Shown here in pieces: positions 47,901-59,552 of a DNA stretch of 64,000 nucleotides (position 1 is its first letter; each line of letters starts with the position of its first letter). A program made the position numbers and the translations under genes. Source of the stretch: Pyrenopolyporus hunteri (lineage: Eukaryota > Ascomycota > Sordariomycetes > Xylariales > Hypoxylaceae); contig CADCXC010000035.1 in assembly GCA_902806595.1 (NCBI GenBank), positions 1,550,001 through 1,614,000 on the forward strand, written 5' to 3'. Below the pieces are notes generated by a model, which worked only from the letters and a program-made list of their open reading frames with translations, made no database searches and was not told the DNA's origin.

Positions 47901-48480
47901 ATGTATAGGTACCTATGTAAAAGAGAAGACTCGAAAGCTGAAAGTGACTACGAATTATGGATTTCGTCACTGATCCCTAGAGTGGGGCGGAAACTCCGAA
48001 ATCAATGCCCTTGAGCGTGTACCTCGTACCTCCATACCTGTGGTGCACGCACGAATTCGTAAGTATCTAGGTACCCGCCGAGGTAGGGCCCCACCGCTGT
48101 TCCGCCTGTACCTACCAACCAAAGAGTTAGCTACCCTACCTGCCTAGAACCTAGGTTAGTTCGATTACCAAAGTTAGACCGCAAAGCTTCACTTCATTCG
48201 CAAACAATCTGGCCCAGCCGCCGGTCAACCGTCCGCCATCCACCATCGCATCGAGTCGTCGAATAATCAAGCCGACCAAATTCTTTACCTCACCCACCTC
48301 ACCACCTCCTAACAAACCGAAACCCCCTCAACTCCACGGGGTTTACTATCCCATCCCGTCTTGTCGGGATCCCTTCTTTTTATTACATACGTCTGCATTT
48401 ATATCTCTGCATCTGCATCTTTGTGTGCGCGCCGAACAGCCTGCAACTTAAGAGTGCGTCAAAGATGTGCTACAAACACT
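44948..48480. other. Divergent intergenic region between the kelch gene and KOG1
   Basis: 3.5 kb. Both genes point outwards. It contains TA-dinucleotide runs near 46184-46216, an 11-bp repeat GTGTATGTGCC twice near 47862-47885, and several CCTAGGTA motifs (47830, 48067, 48150). The last ~250 bases are C/A-rich leader-like DNA for KOG1. No gene recognised. Confidence 0.55.
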
Positions 48481-51400
48481 ATGACCGCAGTCACATTCTC
48501 TTCCCATAGCGCATACACTTCTGGGCAACACCCTAGTCAACGCACGTCGACCGCATCTTCCGCATCCAAGGCGGTTTCGCCGTCGCAGTCACGCCACAAC
48601 ACCTTAGTTGCCGATCCCGATTCTGCACAACCGCGAAACCATAACCACCGTCTAAGCCCGGTTACCAACACACCTGTAGCTAATGGTGCATCTGCCGCCA
48701 TGCCTTCACGTCTAGGCCCCAACGGGCCAACATATGCCGGTCGAGCTCCCGAGTCGGCCAAGGGGCGCCCACGCACAGCGACAGATGAAAGAGAGTCCGC
48801 AGATATTGCCCGACGCCCGCTGACTGCCCCCGGCAACAAGGCTGACGCTGCCACACCTTCCAACTCCCGCGATGATGTCGAACCTGACCGGCCAACGAGG
48901 GCAGTTGCCAAACCGCCATTGCTACGATCTAAGAGCGAGCATATCGTGAGACGCGAAGAGGCAGATCAGACAGATGAAGAAATTTACGAGTGGGGGGCAA
49001 GGCATGGCTTCGAAGATCATTATCAATCCGAGGACATTATCTCTCAGTTAGCTAATGTAAGTCTGAACCCAACCTCGGGCGGCAATTGCCTTTACACCTT
49101 AACGCTGTTTATGAAGAATATGGAAGCATCAATATTCCAGCAGCCATCTTTTTTTTTTATCTATTCTTACGTAGCATTGTGGTTACATTACAACTATATC
49201 CCCAGCCTCGTTTGATCAGTCTCGTCCTGAACAATATGTTTATGGTATCAGGCTTCGAACTGACTCCCGAATCTAGAACTGGTATATGTACTTTACGGAC
49301 AAACGGCACGAGACCACCGGCCAGCCAGAGTCACCCAATTATGCGATTGAGGATTGGCGTATGCGAGATCGGTTAAAAACCGTCTCGGCTGCTTTGGCGG
49401 TCTGCCTTAACATAGGTGTTGAACCCCCGGATCAGCTGAAGACAAACCCGGGAGCTAAGCTCGAAGCTTGGCAGGATCCCTTCGTACCGCCTGCAGCTAA
49501 GGCTCTGGAGGCAATCGGAAAGTCTCTGCAAGCACAATATGAGAACATCTCGCTCCGGACGAGATATAAGCAGTATTTGGACCCATCGGTTGAGGAGACG
49601 AAGAGATTCTGTCAGTCGCTGCGAAGGAATGCCAAGGATGAGCGTGTTCTGCTTCACTACAACGGTCATGGCGTTCCGAAGCCGACCGCGTCGGGCGAGA
49701 TTTGGGTTTTTAACAAAACTTTTACGCAGTACATCCCGATCTCGTTGTACGACCTCCAGCATTGGCTTCAGGCTCCTACCATCTTCGTCTGGGACTGTTC
49801 CGAGGCGGGGAATATCTTGAACAACTACCACCGGTTCGTGGAGAAGCACGAGGAAGAAGAAGAAGCCGCTGCAGCTGCTGACCCTAACTACGAGAAGACT
49901 AAGTATCGCTCGTACCTTCACCTCGCGGCCTGCGCTGTCAAGGAGAATCTCCCAACCAACCCCCGCCTCCCGGCCGATCTCTTTACCGCGTGCCTGACGA
50001 CACCTATAGAGATGGCGCTGTGGTTCTTCGTCCTGCAAAACCCTCTGAAGACGAGTATCACGCCAGAGCGGGCCAAGAAACTCCCCGGTAGATTACAAGA
50101 ACGGAGGACGCCGCTTGGAGAACTCAACTGGATTTTTACGGCAATCACTGATACTATTGCATGGACTTCGCTACCTCGTCAGTTGTTCCGCAAGTTCTTC
50201 CGTCAAGACCTCATGGTTGCGGCCCTCTTCCGCAATTTTATTCTTGCGCAGAGGATCATGATGGTCTACGGATGCCATCCTCAGTCGTACCCGGAGTTAC
50301 CGGATACCCACCAGCACCCTCTTTGGGAAAGCTGGGATCTGGCCGTCGATTTAGCGCTGGCACAGCTGCCTATGATGGAGCGGAAAGAGAGTGAAGGAAT
50401 TGAATACGAATACCAGAGCTCGACTTTCTTTGCGGAGCAGCTGACTGCGTTCGAAGTCTACCTTGCCCGCGGGGACGCCATGCAGCAGAAGCCCCCTGAG
50501 CAGCTTCCCGTCGTCCTCCAGGTCTTGCTCAGCCAGCAACACCGAGTGCGCGCTCTGATTCTACTAGGTAAATTCTTAGATTTAGGCCCCTGGGCGGTCC
50601 ATCTGGCCCTGAGCATCGGAATCTTTCCATACGTCCTGAAGCTTCTACAGTCCGCCGCCGCCGAGTTAAAACCTGTTATGGTGTTTATCTGGACTCGAGT
50701 TCTTGCCGTGGATGTCTCCTGCCAGCCCGATCTGATCAAAGACAGCGGTTATAACTACTTCGCCTCCATCCTGAATCCGTCCGAAGCGCTCGCTGTCGCT
50801 AACAGCGATGAGCATAAGGCAATGTGCGCCTTCGTGCTCTCGATGCTCTGCAAGGGCTATAGACCTGGCCAGGCCGTATGTAACCAGTCGAACATCATGA
50901 CGTATTGCCTAACTCATCTCCGAAATGAGGAGAATGTGTTGCTACGTCAATGGGCGTGCCTTTGTATCAGCCAGCTCTGGCAGGATCTACCGGAGGCCAA
51001 GTGGAGAGGCATTCGAGAAAACGCGCCCCTCAAGCTGGTCAGTCTGACAAAAGACCAAGCCTGCGAGGTACGAGCCGCAGTCATCCACGCCATGACGACG
51101 TTTCTGGGTATCCCAGATCTCACGGACGAAGTGGCTAGGATCGAAGAGTCCATAGCCTGGACACTCTTGGATATGGCTAACGACGGCAGCCCACTAGTCC
51201 GCAAAGAACTGCTCGTCTTCATTTCTCATTTTGTCCACCGTTATGAGAATAAATTCATCGTTGCCGCTTACGAGCAGCTGGTCGAAGAGAAAGACTACCT
51301 AAGCTACCCCCCGACGGACGACGGCCTAGAGTATAAGATGGGTTTGCATTACGCTCGTCCCGAGAATCGTAACCCGGATGGGACGATTAAAGCCGCAGCC

Positions 51401-53183
51401 CAGGGGCTGTCTTCCAACACCGTATTCGCAGCGTGCTGGAAACATATCCTGATACTAAACGTGGACCCTCACCCCGAAGTTCAGCGAGATGCGACAGTCA
51501 TCGTGGACTACGTCCACAATGCACTACTGGCATCACCCGCTGGCTTCCATGCGCAGAATCTTATGGACGATATTCAGAAGCGTGCGCGACGATCGCGCGG
51601 CCATAAGAAGCAGCCTTCCATGTCGCGGAACCCTAGCTTAGGTGTGCCAGCCTCAGACATCGTTCCTCCAGAGCCCTCCCCGGGTCTTCTAAAGCGGACC
51701 GCAAGTTTACTATTCCAATTACCAAGTATGTGGGCTGGTGAAGATAAGTCAGCCACTCCTGCGCCGTCGTCTTCCCCCGGGCTCACGAGATCTTCCTCGC
51801 AACGGCATCGGGCCGTCAAGGATTGGGGAACATCCCCCGAGCAGGCTGACCCGACCAGCGGGTCGACACAATACCATGTAGCCGAAGAGCCGGTATCCGG
51901 GAAATTTAAGGAGCGCCGACTCGACGAGATGCCTTCTCTACCACTCCCGAGTACGTTCCTTGACTGGTCCATAGAGTACTTCCGCGAACCACAGATGCAT
52001 CCTAGTGAGGCCGAGGAACCCGGTAGTACCGAGTATAACGAACGTCTATGGAGGAGATCACGGAATGAGAATATACTTAGGGAGACGCAGCCGCAGAAGC
52101 AGTATGCGGGTAGTCACAAGTGGAACAATCAGCTCTGCATCATGAACAATGGTGCTCAACCAGCCAAAATGACATTTCACCAATATGAGGACCATCTCGC
52201 GGTGGCTGACGACGGCAATACCGTTCACATCTGGGACTGGAAGAAGCAGACCAGGCTAAACAGATTCTCAAACGGGAACCCCGAAGGCTCGAAGATCAGC
52301 GATATGACATTCATTAACGAGGACGACACAGCGTTCCTAATGACGGGTTCGTCGGATGGCGTGCTCCGAGTCTATCGATCCTACGACGATAGGAAAGTCG
52401 AGCTAGCATCAGCTTGGAGGGCGCTGACCCATATGGTAGCGAGTAATGTCTATTCCGGCATGGTGTTTAATTGGCAGCAAGTGACTGGCAATACCCTCGT
52501 TGCGGGAGACGTTAGGATCGTTAAAGTCTGGTCTGCGGCGTATGAGACCTGCATCATGGAGATACCCGCACGCTCCGGATCTTGCGTTACATCATTGACA
52601 TCGGACCAAATGACCGGTAACATCTTCGTGGCTGGTTTCGGGGATGGTGCCGTCAGGGTATTTGATATCCGGCTCCGACCGCAGGAAGCCATGATCAAGA
52701 AATGGAAGGACGATTCCGATAGACAGTGGGTCAAGAACGTGCACATGCAGCGCGGAGGCCAGCGAGAGTTGCTTTCCGCAAGTCGAAACGGGAAAGTCAA
52801 GCTGTGGGATATTCGGATGGACGCTCCGCTCCGCGTTATCCAAGCGACCCGTGATACCCTCCGAACAGCAAGCACCCACGAACACCTCCCGGTATTCTCT
52901 GTGTAAGTCATGATTTAACTTCAGTTCGTATAGTTTCTTACACTAACATCGTCTCAGCGGAACGTCTGCACACACGGTAAAAGTTTTCAACTTTGACGGC
53001 CGCGAGCTTTCTCGCATGGAACCGTACTCCAGCTTCCTCCAGCAGAACCGCGGCTCCCCCATCTCCGCCACCGCCTTCCACCCCCACCGCATGATCCTAG
53101 GCGCTGCGGCACGCGGTGACCACCATATCAATCTCTTCACTTGCGCCAGCGAGAGACCGGAGGCTATCCTCAACTCTCTGTAA
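48481..53183 (+). CDS. KOG1: KOG1/raptor homologue, TORC1 subunit (1475 aa)
   Basis: Scaffold of TOR complex 1 that presents substrates to TOR kinase at the vacuole and controls growth by nutrients. Three exons: 48481-49056, 49277-52902 and 52958-53183; introns start GTAAGT and phases agree. Intron 1 is long for this window (220 nt) with branch AACTGAC. The N-terminal ~190 residues are a Ser/Thr/Pro-rich disordered leader. The caspase-like RNC domain begins NWYMYFTDKRHET and keeps the fossil dyad: HYNGHGVP (His323) and FVWDCSEAG (Cys366). Then come HEAT-type repeats (LRQWACLCISQLWQDLPEAK, EVRAAVIHAMTTFLGIPDL), a disordered spacer, and C-terminal WD repeats (VHIWDWKKQTRLNRF, VKLWDIRMDAPLRV). 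The last exon adds the closing WD blade. ATG 48481 is the first in frame. Very confident. Confidence 0.97.
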
Positions 53184-53568
53184 GGCCGCCACGTCTGGTC
53201 GGCTAGTCTTCATCATAATCATTCACCATCATAATCCCCTTCTCTATGGATTCGAACGAGGATACGCCCTTTTTAATGATATTCCTAGGTGCCGTTATTG
53301 AATGATGGAGTTGTAATGACATCTACGTTTTTTTCTTTTCTACTTATACACTTAACTCTTACTCCTATTCATACAATTACAATTACAACGACAACTAGTC
53401 ATAACTGGAGCAACCACCGCTCATATTAAATTTACCATACATCCCCCACATTATAACGAAGCAAAGGCAAGCATACACGACAGGCGAACGGATTAGGGCT
53501 GGCATAGGACATAAGGGGCATAGAGCCATCGTTATTTGAGTTTACGTGCGTAATGTGTTTCGCGCGCT

Positions 53569-53736
53569 TCAGGCGGCGTCGGAAGCGATCTCGGGTGGAT
53601 CGATCTTCTTCTTTTTTCGGCTTCTCTTCGCATTTACTGGTTCGCCAGTTCGCTTTACCTTACGGGTTTGATTGAGGATGCGGTTGCGGTGGAATGTGGA
53701 GAAGGAAAGTGAGGAGGAAGGACGGGGGAGGGAGCG
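53569..53736 (-). other. Short basic open frame without start codon
   Basis: About 55 codons from a TAA to TGA 53569-53571, no ATG inside. The translated end is strikingly lysine/arginine-rich (VKRTGEPVNAKRSRKKKK) followed by IDPPEIASDAA and stop. A branch-like CTAAC then a long pyrimidine tract leads to CGTAAG just before the basic part, as if it were a terminal exon. It vaguely recalls the basic tail that precedes an HMG box in small chromatin proteins, but no HMG box follows. No upstream exon found. It may be chance. Confidence 0.2.
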
Positions 53737-54528
53737 TTAGTGGAGGAAAGGACTGGATAAACAAGTTCACAGGTTCAGATGGCACTCAATCAACAGACGC
53801 ATGCATGCATGCATCTCCGTCTCCTGTCTCAGAGTATGGTCCCTACGTATCTACTCTTTGAGAAATAATAAGCAGCGGCTTCTCCAGACGGCTTGATCAA
53901 CATCACCCGTTCCCGCTGTAGACCCTGCTGCTATTTTCTTGTCGCTGGGTAGTACTAGTGCTAGGTACGGAACGGGAAAAGGGGGTGTGCTTTCAATGTT
54001 ACCTCAGGTCCCGTGCCTGGGAGGTAGCTAGGTCCCCTAGTCTACCGAGATCGAGTCGTTATGTGTACCGTACGATCCGTACCGTACCATAGATCCTCCC
54101 CCGAGTAGTCGGCGGGCTAATACTATTGAGTTTACGAAGTACCTTGCTCGGTTACCTAAGTTAAGAAGGCTGTGAAGTGCTAATTTGGCTTGAGTGGTAA
54201 ATGGTAAATGGTAAGCGATAATAAATAAGCTACCCAGTGTTCTCTTGTAGATACAAGGTAAGGACTAGTAGATACGAACTACCTACTCTTAGTTGTCCAC
54301 AGCAGGTAAGGTTGGTAGTGCCGCTCGTATACGGGGAGAAACAGGTCAGCGTTATAATGGAACAGACACAGCTCACCAGATATGGGCAATAGGGGGAATA
54401 GGGGGAATGGGGAATAATAGGGGTAACACTTAATAACAACCTCACAGCAAACCGCACCGACCCCAGCAGCGCACAGAGAAAGCAAACACCCAAACGCATA
54501 GACAAACATGTCCGGTTGCCCTCTCTTT

Positions 54529-54569
54529 ACCTACTTACCTAAGTACCGTAGGTACCTACCTACCTACCT
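54529..54569. repeat. (CCTA)n microsatellite with TAGGTACCTA palindrome
   Basis: Repeated CCTA units around a GTAGGTACCTAC palindrome, same class as at 4826 and 57124. Confidence 0.65.
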
Positions 54570-54683
54570 CCCACAGAACCCCAAACACACACAAGCCAAA
54601 AAGAAAACAGCGTAGTTAAGCATATAAGCCATAACAACACACTACCCTTTAACAACGAAGCGCAGAAAGAAAAAAAAAAAAAA

Positions 54684-54755
54684 AGCTCTGTGGCGCAGTG
54701 GGAGCGCGCCGGGCTCATAACCCGGAGGACCTCCGATCGAAACGGAGCAGAGCTA
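54684..54755 (+). tRNA. Initiator tRNA-Met (CAT)
   Basis: 72 nt without intron. Acceptor stem AGCTCTG/CAGAGCT pairs fully, with discriminator A at 54755; it starts A1:U72, an initiator feature. D stem GCGC/GCGC. Anticodon loop CTCATAA with anticodon CAT closed by three G:C pairs (GGG/CCC), the initiator mark. The T loop reads ATCGAAA rather than TTCGAAT, again initiator-specific. A run of five T at 54771-54775 serves as the Pol III terminator. Confidence 0.96.
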
Positions 54756-55248
54756 CTTCTTCTCTTTCTCTTTTTCTCCTTTTTACCCCTTACCCCCCAC
54801 CCCCCTTATTCCAATTTTCCCCCGTAAATATTCTCACCCCTTTTCTTTATTTCTTCACATAACACACGTAGCAACTGACAAAAACATTTGTAGCATCAAT
54901 ACTAAATAATAATAGAGTAAAGTATAAAGTCGTCTATCAGTTCAGATATTTCGAGCTTCTCCCCCTTACCCCTCAAACGCAAAGACCTCCCATTCCATAT
55001 CCATATCGGCTAGTATGTAAAATAATTGTATCCACGCTGAACTACCAGATAATAATCGCTGATTCCACTTCATACCCAGGTACTTATCAATACACTTCCC
55101 CCTCAATGACCGTGAAGTAAGCCTAGAAAATAAAGAACGCGCAGGAGTAGGTATGTATATACAAACGCAGAAGGACCTTATATGTCCCGGAATCACGGAG
55201 CTACCGTAGCAAGATGAGGCCCCGGCCCAGAAAGAAGTTTCCGACATA
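54756..55248. other. Intergenic region between tRNA-Met and the RBR gene
   Basis: 0.5 kb, C/T-rich then AT-rich. It probably includes the 3' UTR of the RBR gene. No gene recognised. Confidence 0.55.
54771..54775 (+). terminator. Pol III terminator of tRNA-Met
   Basis: TTTTT 16 bases after the tRNA end, followed by a second TTTTT a few bases on. Confidence 0.6.
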
Positions 55249-56783
55249 TCAGCTTGAACGACGAGTGAGAGGAGGAGGGGTAGCAGGAAAGGCGGGAAGA
55301 CTTCGGCTACGACGAGTATTCCGTTCTCTTTGATTCCTAGTTTCGTCTTCCACGTGTGCTGCAGTCCCGGATGATGTGCTCGACCTCTCTAGTAAATCCT
55401 CCGGCTGGTGCGTCCCATCCACCAGGCCAGGGGGCGCTGGGAGGTCGTGGCGTTCTTGAAGAGCACGACCTAGGTTTCCATCCGGAATATTCAGACGGCG
55501 AGCTATCCCAAAGTCTTCCACTCCCCCTTGCGCCGGTGTGCGGTCCGAGGTAGCCAACGGCTGAAGGTTGAGTAGCTCGGATACTGGCGTCTCGACCGCT
55601 GAGCGGGCCCTGGGTAGCATTTCAGAGTTACGTGTTGCTGGATCTGCGTCCTCCGAATTGCCATGGTTGCTTGTAAGCTCCCGCCTTGCGAGGTGGCTAC
55701 TATAACGCGAGCTGTTAGGTGGCCTAGCTCTTAGTGGGTTGGGGATCAATTCAGGAGTAGGTAAAGGAGGGCGGTTAACTAGTAGCGGCTGTAAGGGGTT
55801 CCTTAGCGGGGGGTCCCTGGCCGGCATATTCGAGGGTCGGGGCCGGTCTAACACTGAATATCGGGTCCTATGATATCGTGGGGGCGGTATGGGCGGTATG
55901 GGCTGTCCATGGCCGTGCAATGACTCCCGTAAGCGTGGCGGGAGATTCTCTTGCCTTTGCGCTCTATTGCGTGCTACGGGGACGAGCCGTTGATCGCGCC
56001 CCCGTCGGTGCAGTTCTAAACGTTGACCAGCCAATTCAGCTAGAGCCTGCAGAATTACCAACGGAGCTCTGCCACCCTCTTCACCGCCGTCATTGTAGAG
56101 GCAGTTGCAAGTCTTCCAAACCATGCCGCACCGGTAGCAAAAGTTGTGGCCGCAGAAGCATCTACACGAGGCGACGGATTTAGTATGCGAATGTGCTGAT
56201 ACGAAAGATAATATTCCGTGCATGGTCAAGAGATGCGAACTCACTTTATGTGATTACATCCCGTTGTTCGAGAGACGATCCGCCTGCAGCCCGAGCACCT
56301 CTGCCAGCCGTTTTCCCTGACGATGGTCTGTAGGGCGGTCTCTAGCCCCGGCTCCTCACAGTCCGACTCGGTAAAGCCATGAGACTGTTTACATTTTCGG
56401 CAGGTCAACGTGCCGCATTCGTCGCAGATAACAAGGTTAATTCCGTCTATTGTGTCGCCGGAATCGAGGAGCTCGCTGCATCGAGGCTCCGCGCAGTAGA
56501 GGGGGTCTGGTGATTTTCTCTCTTGTTCTACTCTTTTGTATTTCTCCAATAGTTCATCTGATTCTGTCCACGCAACGTCACTTTCGCCGAGTTCGGATTC
56601 GCAGCACTTGGGGGGCCACGACGTCCTGTCTCTTAGCTTGACTTCTAAGTATCTCCGCAAGCAATCTCTGCACCAAAAGCATCCACAGCGGAAACGGCGT
56701 AGCACGGCCCCGCCTTCGAGACACGCGATACATCGTCTGAGACTCGGAGGATTTACGAAATCCGCAAGAAACTGCTCAGCCAT
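55249..56783 (-). CDS. RING-between-RING (RBR) E3 ubiquitin ligase (483 aa)
   Basis: RBR ligases take ubiquitin from an E2 onto a RING2 cysteine and pass it to substrates. Two exons: 56245-56783 and 55249-56161; the intron (GTGAGT ... GTGTAG) falls inside RING2, joining GCNHIK to CFCGHNFCYRCG in phase. RING1 is residues ~18-65 (CIACLEGG ... CGCFWCRDCLRRYLE). The IBR centre follows (YCAEPRCSEL, CDECGTLTCRKCKQSHG). RING2 is WQRCSGCRRI to CGMVWKTC, with the likely catalytic Cys176 in TTGCNHIK. After RING2 there is a ~280-residue disordered Pro/Arg-rich tail with no domain recognised. It belongs to the expanded fungal group of RBR proteins of unknown substrate. Confidence 0.92.
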
Positions 56784-57123
56784 AGTGTTTAGGTATATAT
56801 GCTTCTCTTGTCCTCTTCCTTGCGGTCGATGAGAATGTCGGACTTATCCAACGGTATAAGTGTCTCCTTGTCCTGTCAGTCGACTTAGACTAGAATAACC
56901 ATGCTTGCCTCAGAAGGTGAAATATTGTTGACGGCGTATCATAGGTTAACGCTGGCCGAAATAAGGCGTAGGTACCAAAGATAATAGGGGAGCAATAGTA
57001 TCTAAAATGTATAGGAGTATCGGGGGAGAGGCCCAACCTGTTGAAGCAACAGAGCAGCACATGCTGAATTGAGAAGTTGAAGTTGGCAGATCGAGTACAG
57101 ATCCGTCTCCTACTGTGGTAATA

Positions 57124-57172
57124 CGTAGGTAGGTACCTACCTAAGTAAGGTAGGCACCTATATAGGTAGGCA
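57124..57172. repeat. TAGG/CCTA tract
   Basis: CGTAGGTAGGTACCTACCTAAGTAAGG and a following TAGGTAGG; inverted TAGG and CCTA halves can form a hairpin. Confidence 0.65.
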
Positions 57173-57890
57173 GATATATACGTGTACATGCAGGTATGTA
57201 CCTGTTGCCGAATTCCCAGTTCCTACTGCTATAAGGTGAGCAGGAAGTGGAACTACGTGCTCATCTAAACTGGTTCTGGCTTCCTCATCCATCTTAGAAG
57301 TATCAGGAACGGCAGTAGCCCTCTACATATAATGTACCGCTCAATAGTTTGTAAACAAGGTACAGGCCAAAGTTTACCGCAACGCCGTGACACCCTAGCT
57401 ATCTCAACCGGCCTACATGTATCTAGTAGATACGTACCTAGGTAGGTAGGCATATACCTCCATGGTGTAAGATATAAGCTATGCCCCGTCTCGCGTCGGT
57501 TCTTCTCATTGACCCACTTTGGTCTAAGTCCCAAGATGGCCTTCCATAGGTACCTAGTTATCACGATGTAGGGAGAAACACCAGAACATACTACGTTCAT
57601 TGTGGTCCACGAATACACTCGTACAAATTCATGTATAGGCCGATATTATACCTATACTAGCCTGTCCCAAGCTCCTAGATTCGAGTATAGAAATTGGTAG
57701 GATCACTAAAAGTGCGGATTTATCCATAATCCACTATATCGCCAAGCCCGTTGAATAGGGGGTGTCTTCGCCTACCACAGGCGATAATTACTTAGACATA
57801 AAATAGCATACTGCTCATAGGCATAGAAGATAATCAATTCATCATATCAAGATCGCCGTAGAATATACTTCTGCTCAAATAGAACACTTC

Positions 57891-57934
57891 GACTATAATT
57901 AGCTTAATTTTAGACTATAATTAGCTTAATTTTA
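57891..57934. repeat. Perfect 22-bp tandem duplication
   Basis: The unit GACTATAATTAGC+TTAATTTTA (22 bp) occurs twice in a row without mismatch (57891-57912 and 57913-57934). Confidence 0.9.
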
Positions 57935-58062
57935 CATTAAAAGCATTCCTGCTAGGCCATCTACAAAGATAACAAGTATATCCCAGGGAGTCCCCAACTA
58001 TCCATTGCGCAGTGTATTTATAGGAAGCACTATGTCCCCTATCTGTCCTTCGTGCTCGATGA

Positions 58063-58638
58063 TCAGGCCTTCGCCGGATTGCCGCGTACTTCGGTATACG
58101 GCGGAACATCATCCAGCACGACAGCGCCGACCGCGATCTTGGCCCCCTCTCCAACGGTCACGCCGGGCCCAATCGTTGCCGAAGCACCGATCCAGACCCC
58201 GTCGCAGATCGTGACAGGCTTCCCCGTCATCTCGAGCCGCCCCCTGCTCAGGGCCTCGATATTGATTGGCGCAGTAGGTGGGCCGGCGGAAACAATGGTA
58301 ACGTTGGGTCCTATGTGGCAGTACTCCCCGATCCTGATATCCGCAACAGGCGTGTCGACGATCTTGCAGCCGCGGTCGATGAAGGTTGTGCCGCCAATAT
58401 GGACGCGGAGCCCGTAGTCAACCTGGAACGGTGGGCGGACGCCGGAGATGGGGTCGGGGTTTCTTGCGCTGACGGGTATGACCTTGACGAACGCGTTCCC
58501 CCTAGCATGGGAGCTGGCGTCTTCTCGAAGCGTGTTGTACTCGGCGCAGGCTTCGGCACGGGTTATGCGTGCTAGTTGAAGGTCGTCATCGTTTGGATGG
58601 AAGGATTTGACGTGGTAGGGTGTGGGAAGTGCGGCCAT
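58063..58638 (-). CDS. Hexapeptide-repeat (left-handed beta-helix) acetyltransferase, maltose/galactoside type, apparently lacking the catalytic His (191 aa)
   Basis: Belongs to the maltose/galactoside O-acetyltransferase group (acetyl-CoA to a sugar hydroxyl). Single exon. The N-terminal Mac-type helix region (ARITRAEACAEYNTLRED) is followed by the beta-helix: VHIGGTTFIDRGCKIVD, ADIRIGEYCHIGPNVTIV, then KPVTICDGVWIGASATIGPG, VTVGEGAKIAVGAVVLDDVP, ending YTEVRGNPAKA. In the bacterial enzymes the loop after the PNVTI turn carries the catalytic His (TGHPV in LacA); here the sequence is SAGPPTAP, so Pro120 sits at the His position. The Asn of the LacA site (ANFN) aligns with Asp88. The protein also ends right after NPAK, slightly shorter than usual. 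The frame is otherwise clean. Fold certain; activity doubtful. Confidence 0.88.
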   Translation of the reverse strand: MAALPTPYHVKSFHPNDDDLQLARITRAEACAEYNTLREDASSHARGNAFVKVIPVSARNPDPISGVRPPFQVDYGLRVHIGGTTFIDRGCKIVDTPVADIRIGEYCHIGPNVTIVSAGPPTAPINIEALSRGRLEMTGKPVTICDGVWIGASATIGPGVTVGEGAKIAVGAVVLDDVPPYTEVRGNPAKA

Positions 58639-58734
58639 GTTTGTCTGGAGAAAGATTGATGGGTAAGTAAATGTTTCCTGCGCCCTCCCAAGATTACCGA
58701 ACTCCTAGGGGATTAAAATACTTAATGGTCTGTA

Positions 58735-59126
58735 ATGATTCCTCTTTCAGATGGATTGACAAACGGAGTGTTTGTCGGCTTGGTGATTCCTGTACAATGG
58801 AACTCCAGAATTGCTCAACTTGACATCAACGCAACAGCTCCAAATACAGAGTTCAAACGGTTCTACGTCCAACTTATGAATAAGATAGGACCGAACGCAA
58901 CCAGCAGGGTCCTTCGCGGGCCTCAAGGCAAATCAATCTTCCCCTCTATGCAATCCCTTTCATCTAGCTCAATAAAGACGAAAGAGTGCTTAAAGAACTA
59001 GATAGCGCTCTTTGTATTATTGTCCACGATACCTACAGTGCCAGGCCTGCTGATACTGGGCTAGCCCCTTTTTATTCTAGATTCCAAGAAGGTATGGAGC
59101 AAGGAACTATCAAGGCTTGTAGCTGA
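58735..59126 (+). pseudogene. Possible decayed coding sequence with a frameshift
   Basis: An ATG frame from 58735 to TAG 58999-59001 reads protein-like (GVFVGLVIPVQWNSRIAQL ... FKRFYVQLMNKIGPNATSR). Just before its stop, another frame takes over without ATG (KDERVLKELDSALCIIVHDT then YSARPADTGLAPFYSRFQEG) and runs to TGA 59124-59126. The shift point is about 58965-58985. This is the pattern of a broken gene, but no family was recognised, so chance cannot be excluded. Confidence 0.28.
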
Positions 59127-59552
59127 GAAGGGGCAGTTACAATATGTGCCTGGCGGGAACTACCTGGGCCCTATGCTATCCCTTGAAGTACCTTGAAGCA
59201 AAGGGTAGGAGCAGTTATACTTGGGGGGTACCAAATAGCGAGCCCTCTACGAGCATATTTTTCCTTTCATTAGCCCATGCCCACAGGTATTAACGCATGA
59301 AAGGCTCCGCATATGAGTCTACCATGGTCATATGTGTACAAATGCCGAGCCATCGTGGGTAGTGCCGTCTCTAGCCTCCTAAGTAACTTGCGGACCCGGT
59401 TGGCTCCTGCTCCTCAGTTCTTTCCTCGACCGAGGAGGTACAGGATCATGTGGCCTGTTTCTAATGTACTCATCGTCAGACTGTAAAAGTTAGGCATATA
59501 TATGCTAAATTCCGCAAAGTCTCCCACAATAAGGACTCCCATCAGAGGCCCA

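Larger units (their letters stand above)
53184..54683. other. Intergenic region between KOG1 and tRNA-Met
   Basis: 1.5 kb. It includes the KOG1 3' UTR, a GCATGCATGCATGCAT run near 53800, a G/A-rich run of GGGGAATAG units near 54390-54425, and a CCTA tract at 54529-54569. A poly-A run (~16 A) ends directly at the tRNA. Confidence 0.55.
56784..58062. other. Intergenic region, RBR promoter side
   Basis: 1.3 kb. It holds a CCTA/TAGG tract at 57124-57172, CCTAGGTAGGTAGG near 57437, and a perfect 22-bp tandem duplication at 57891-57934. The open frame near 57265-57618 (-) shows no family likeness. Confidence 0.55.
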
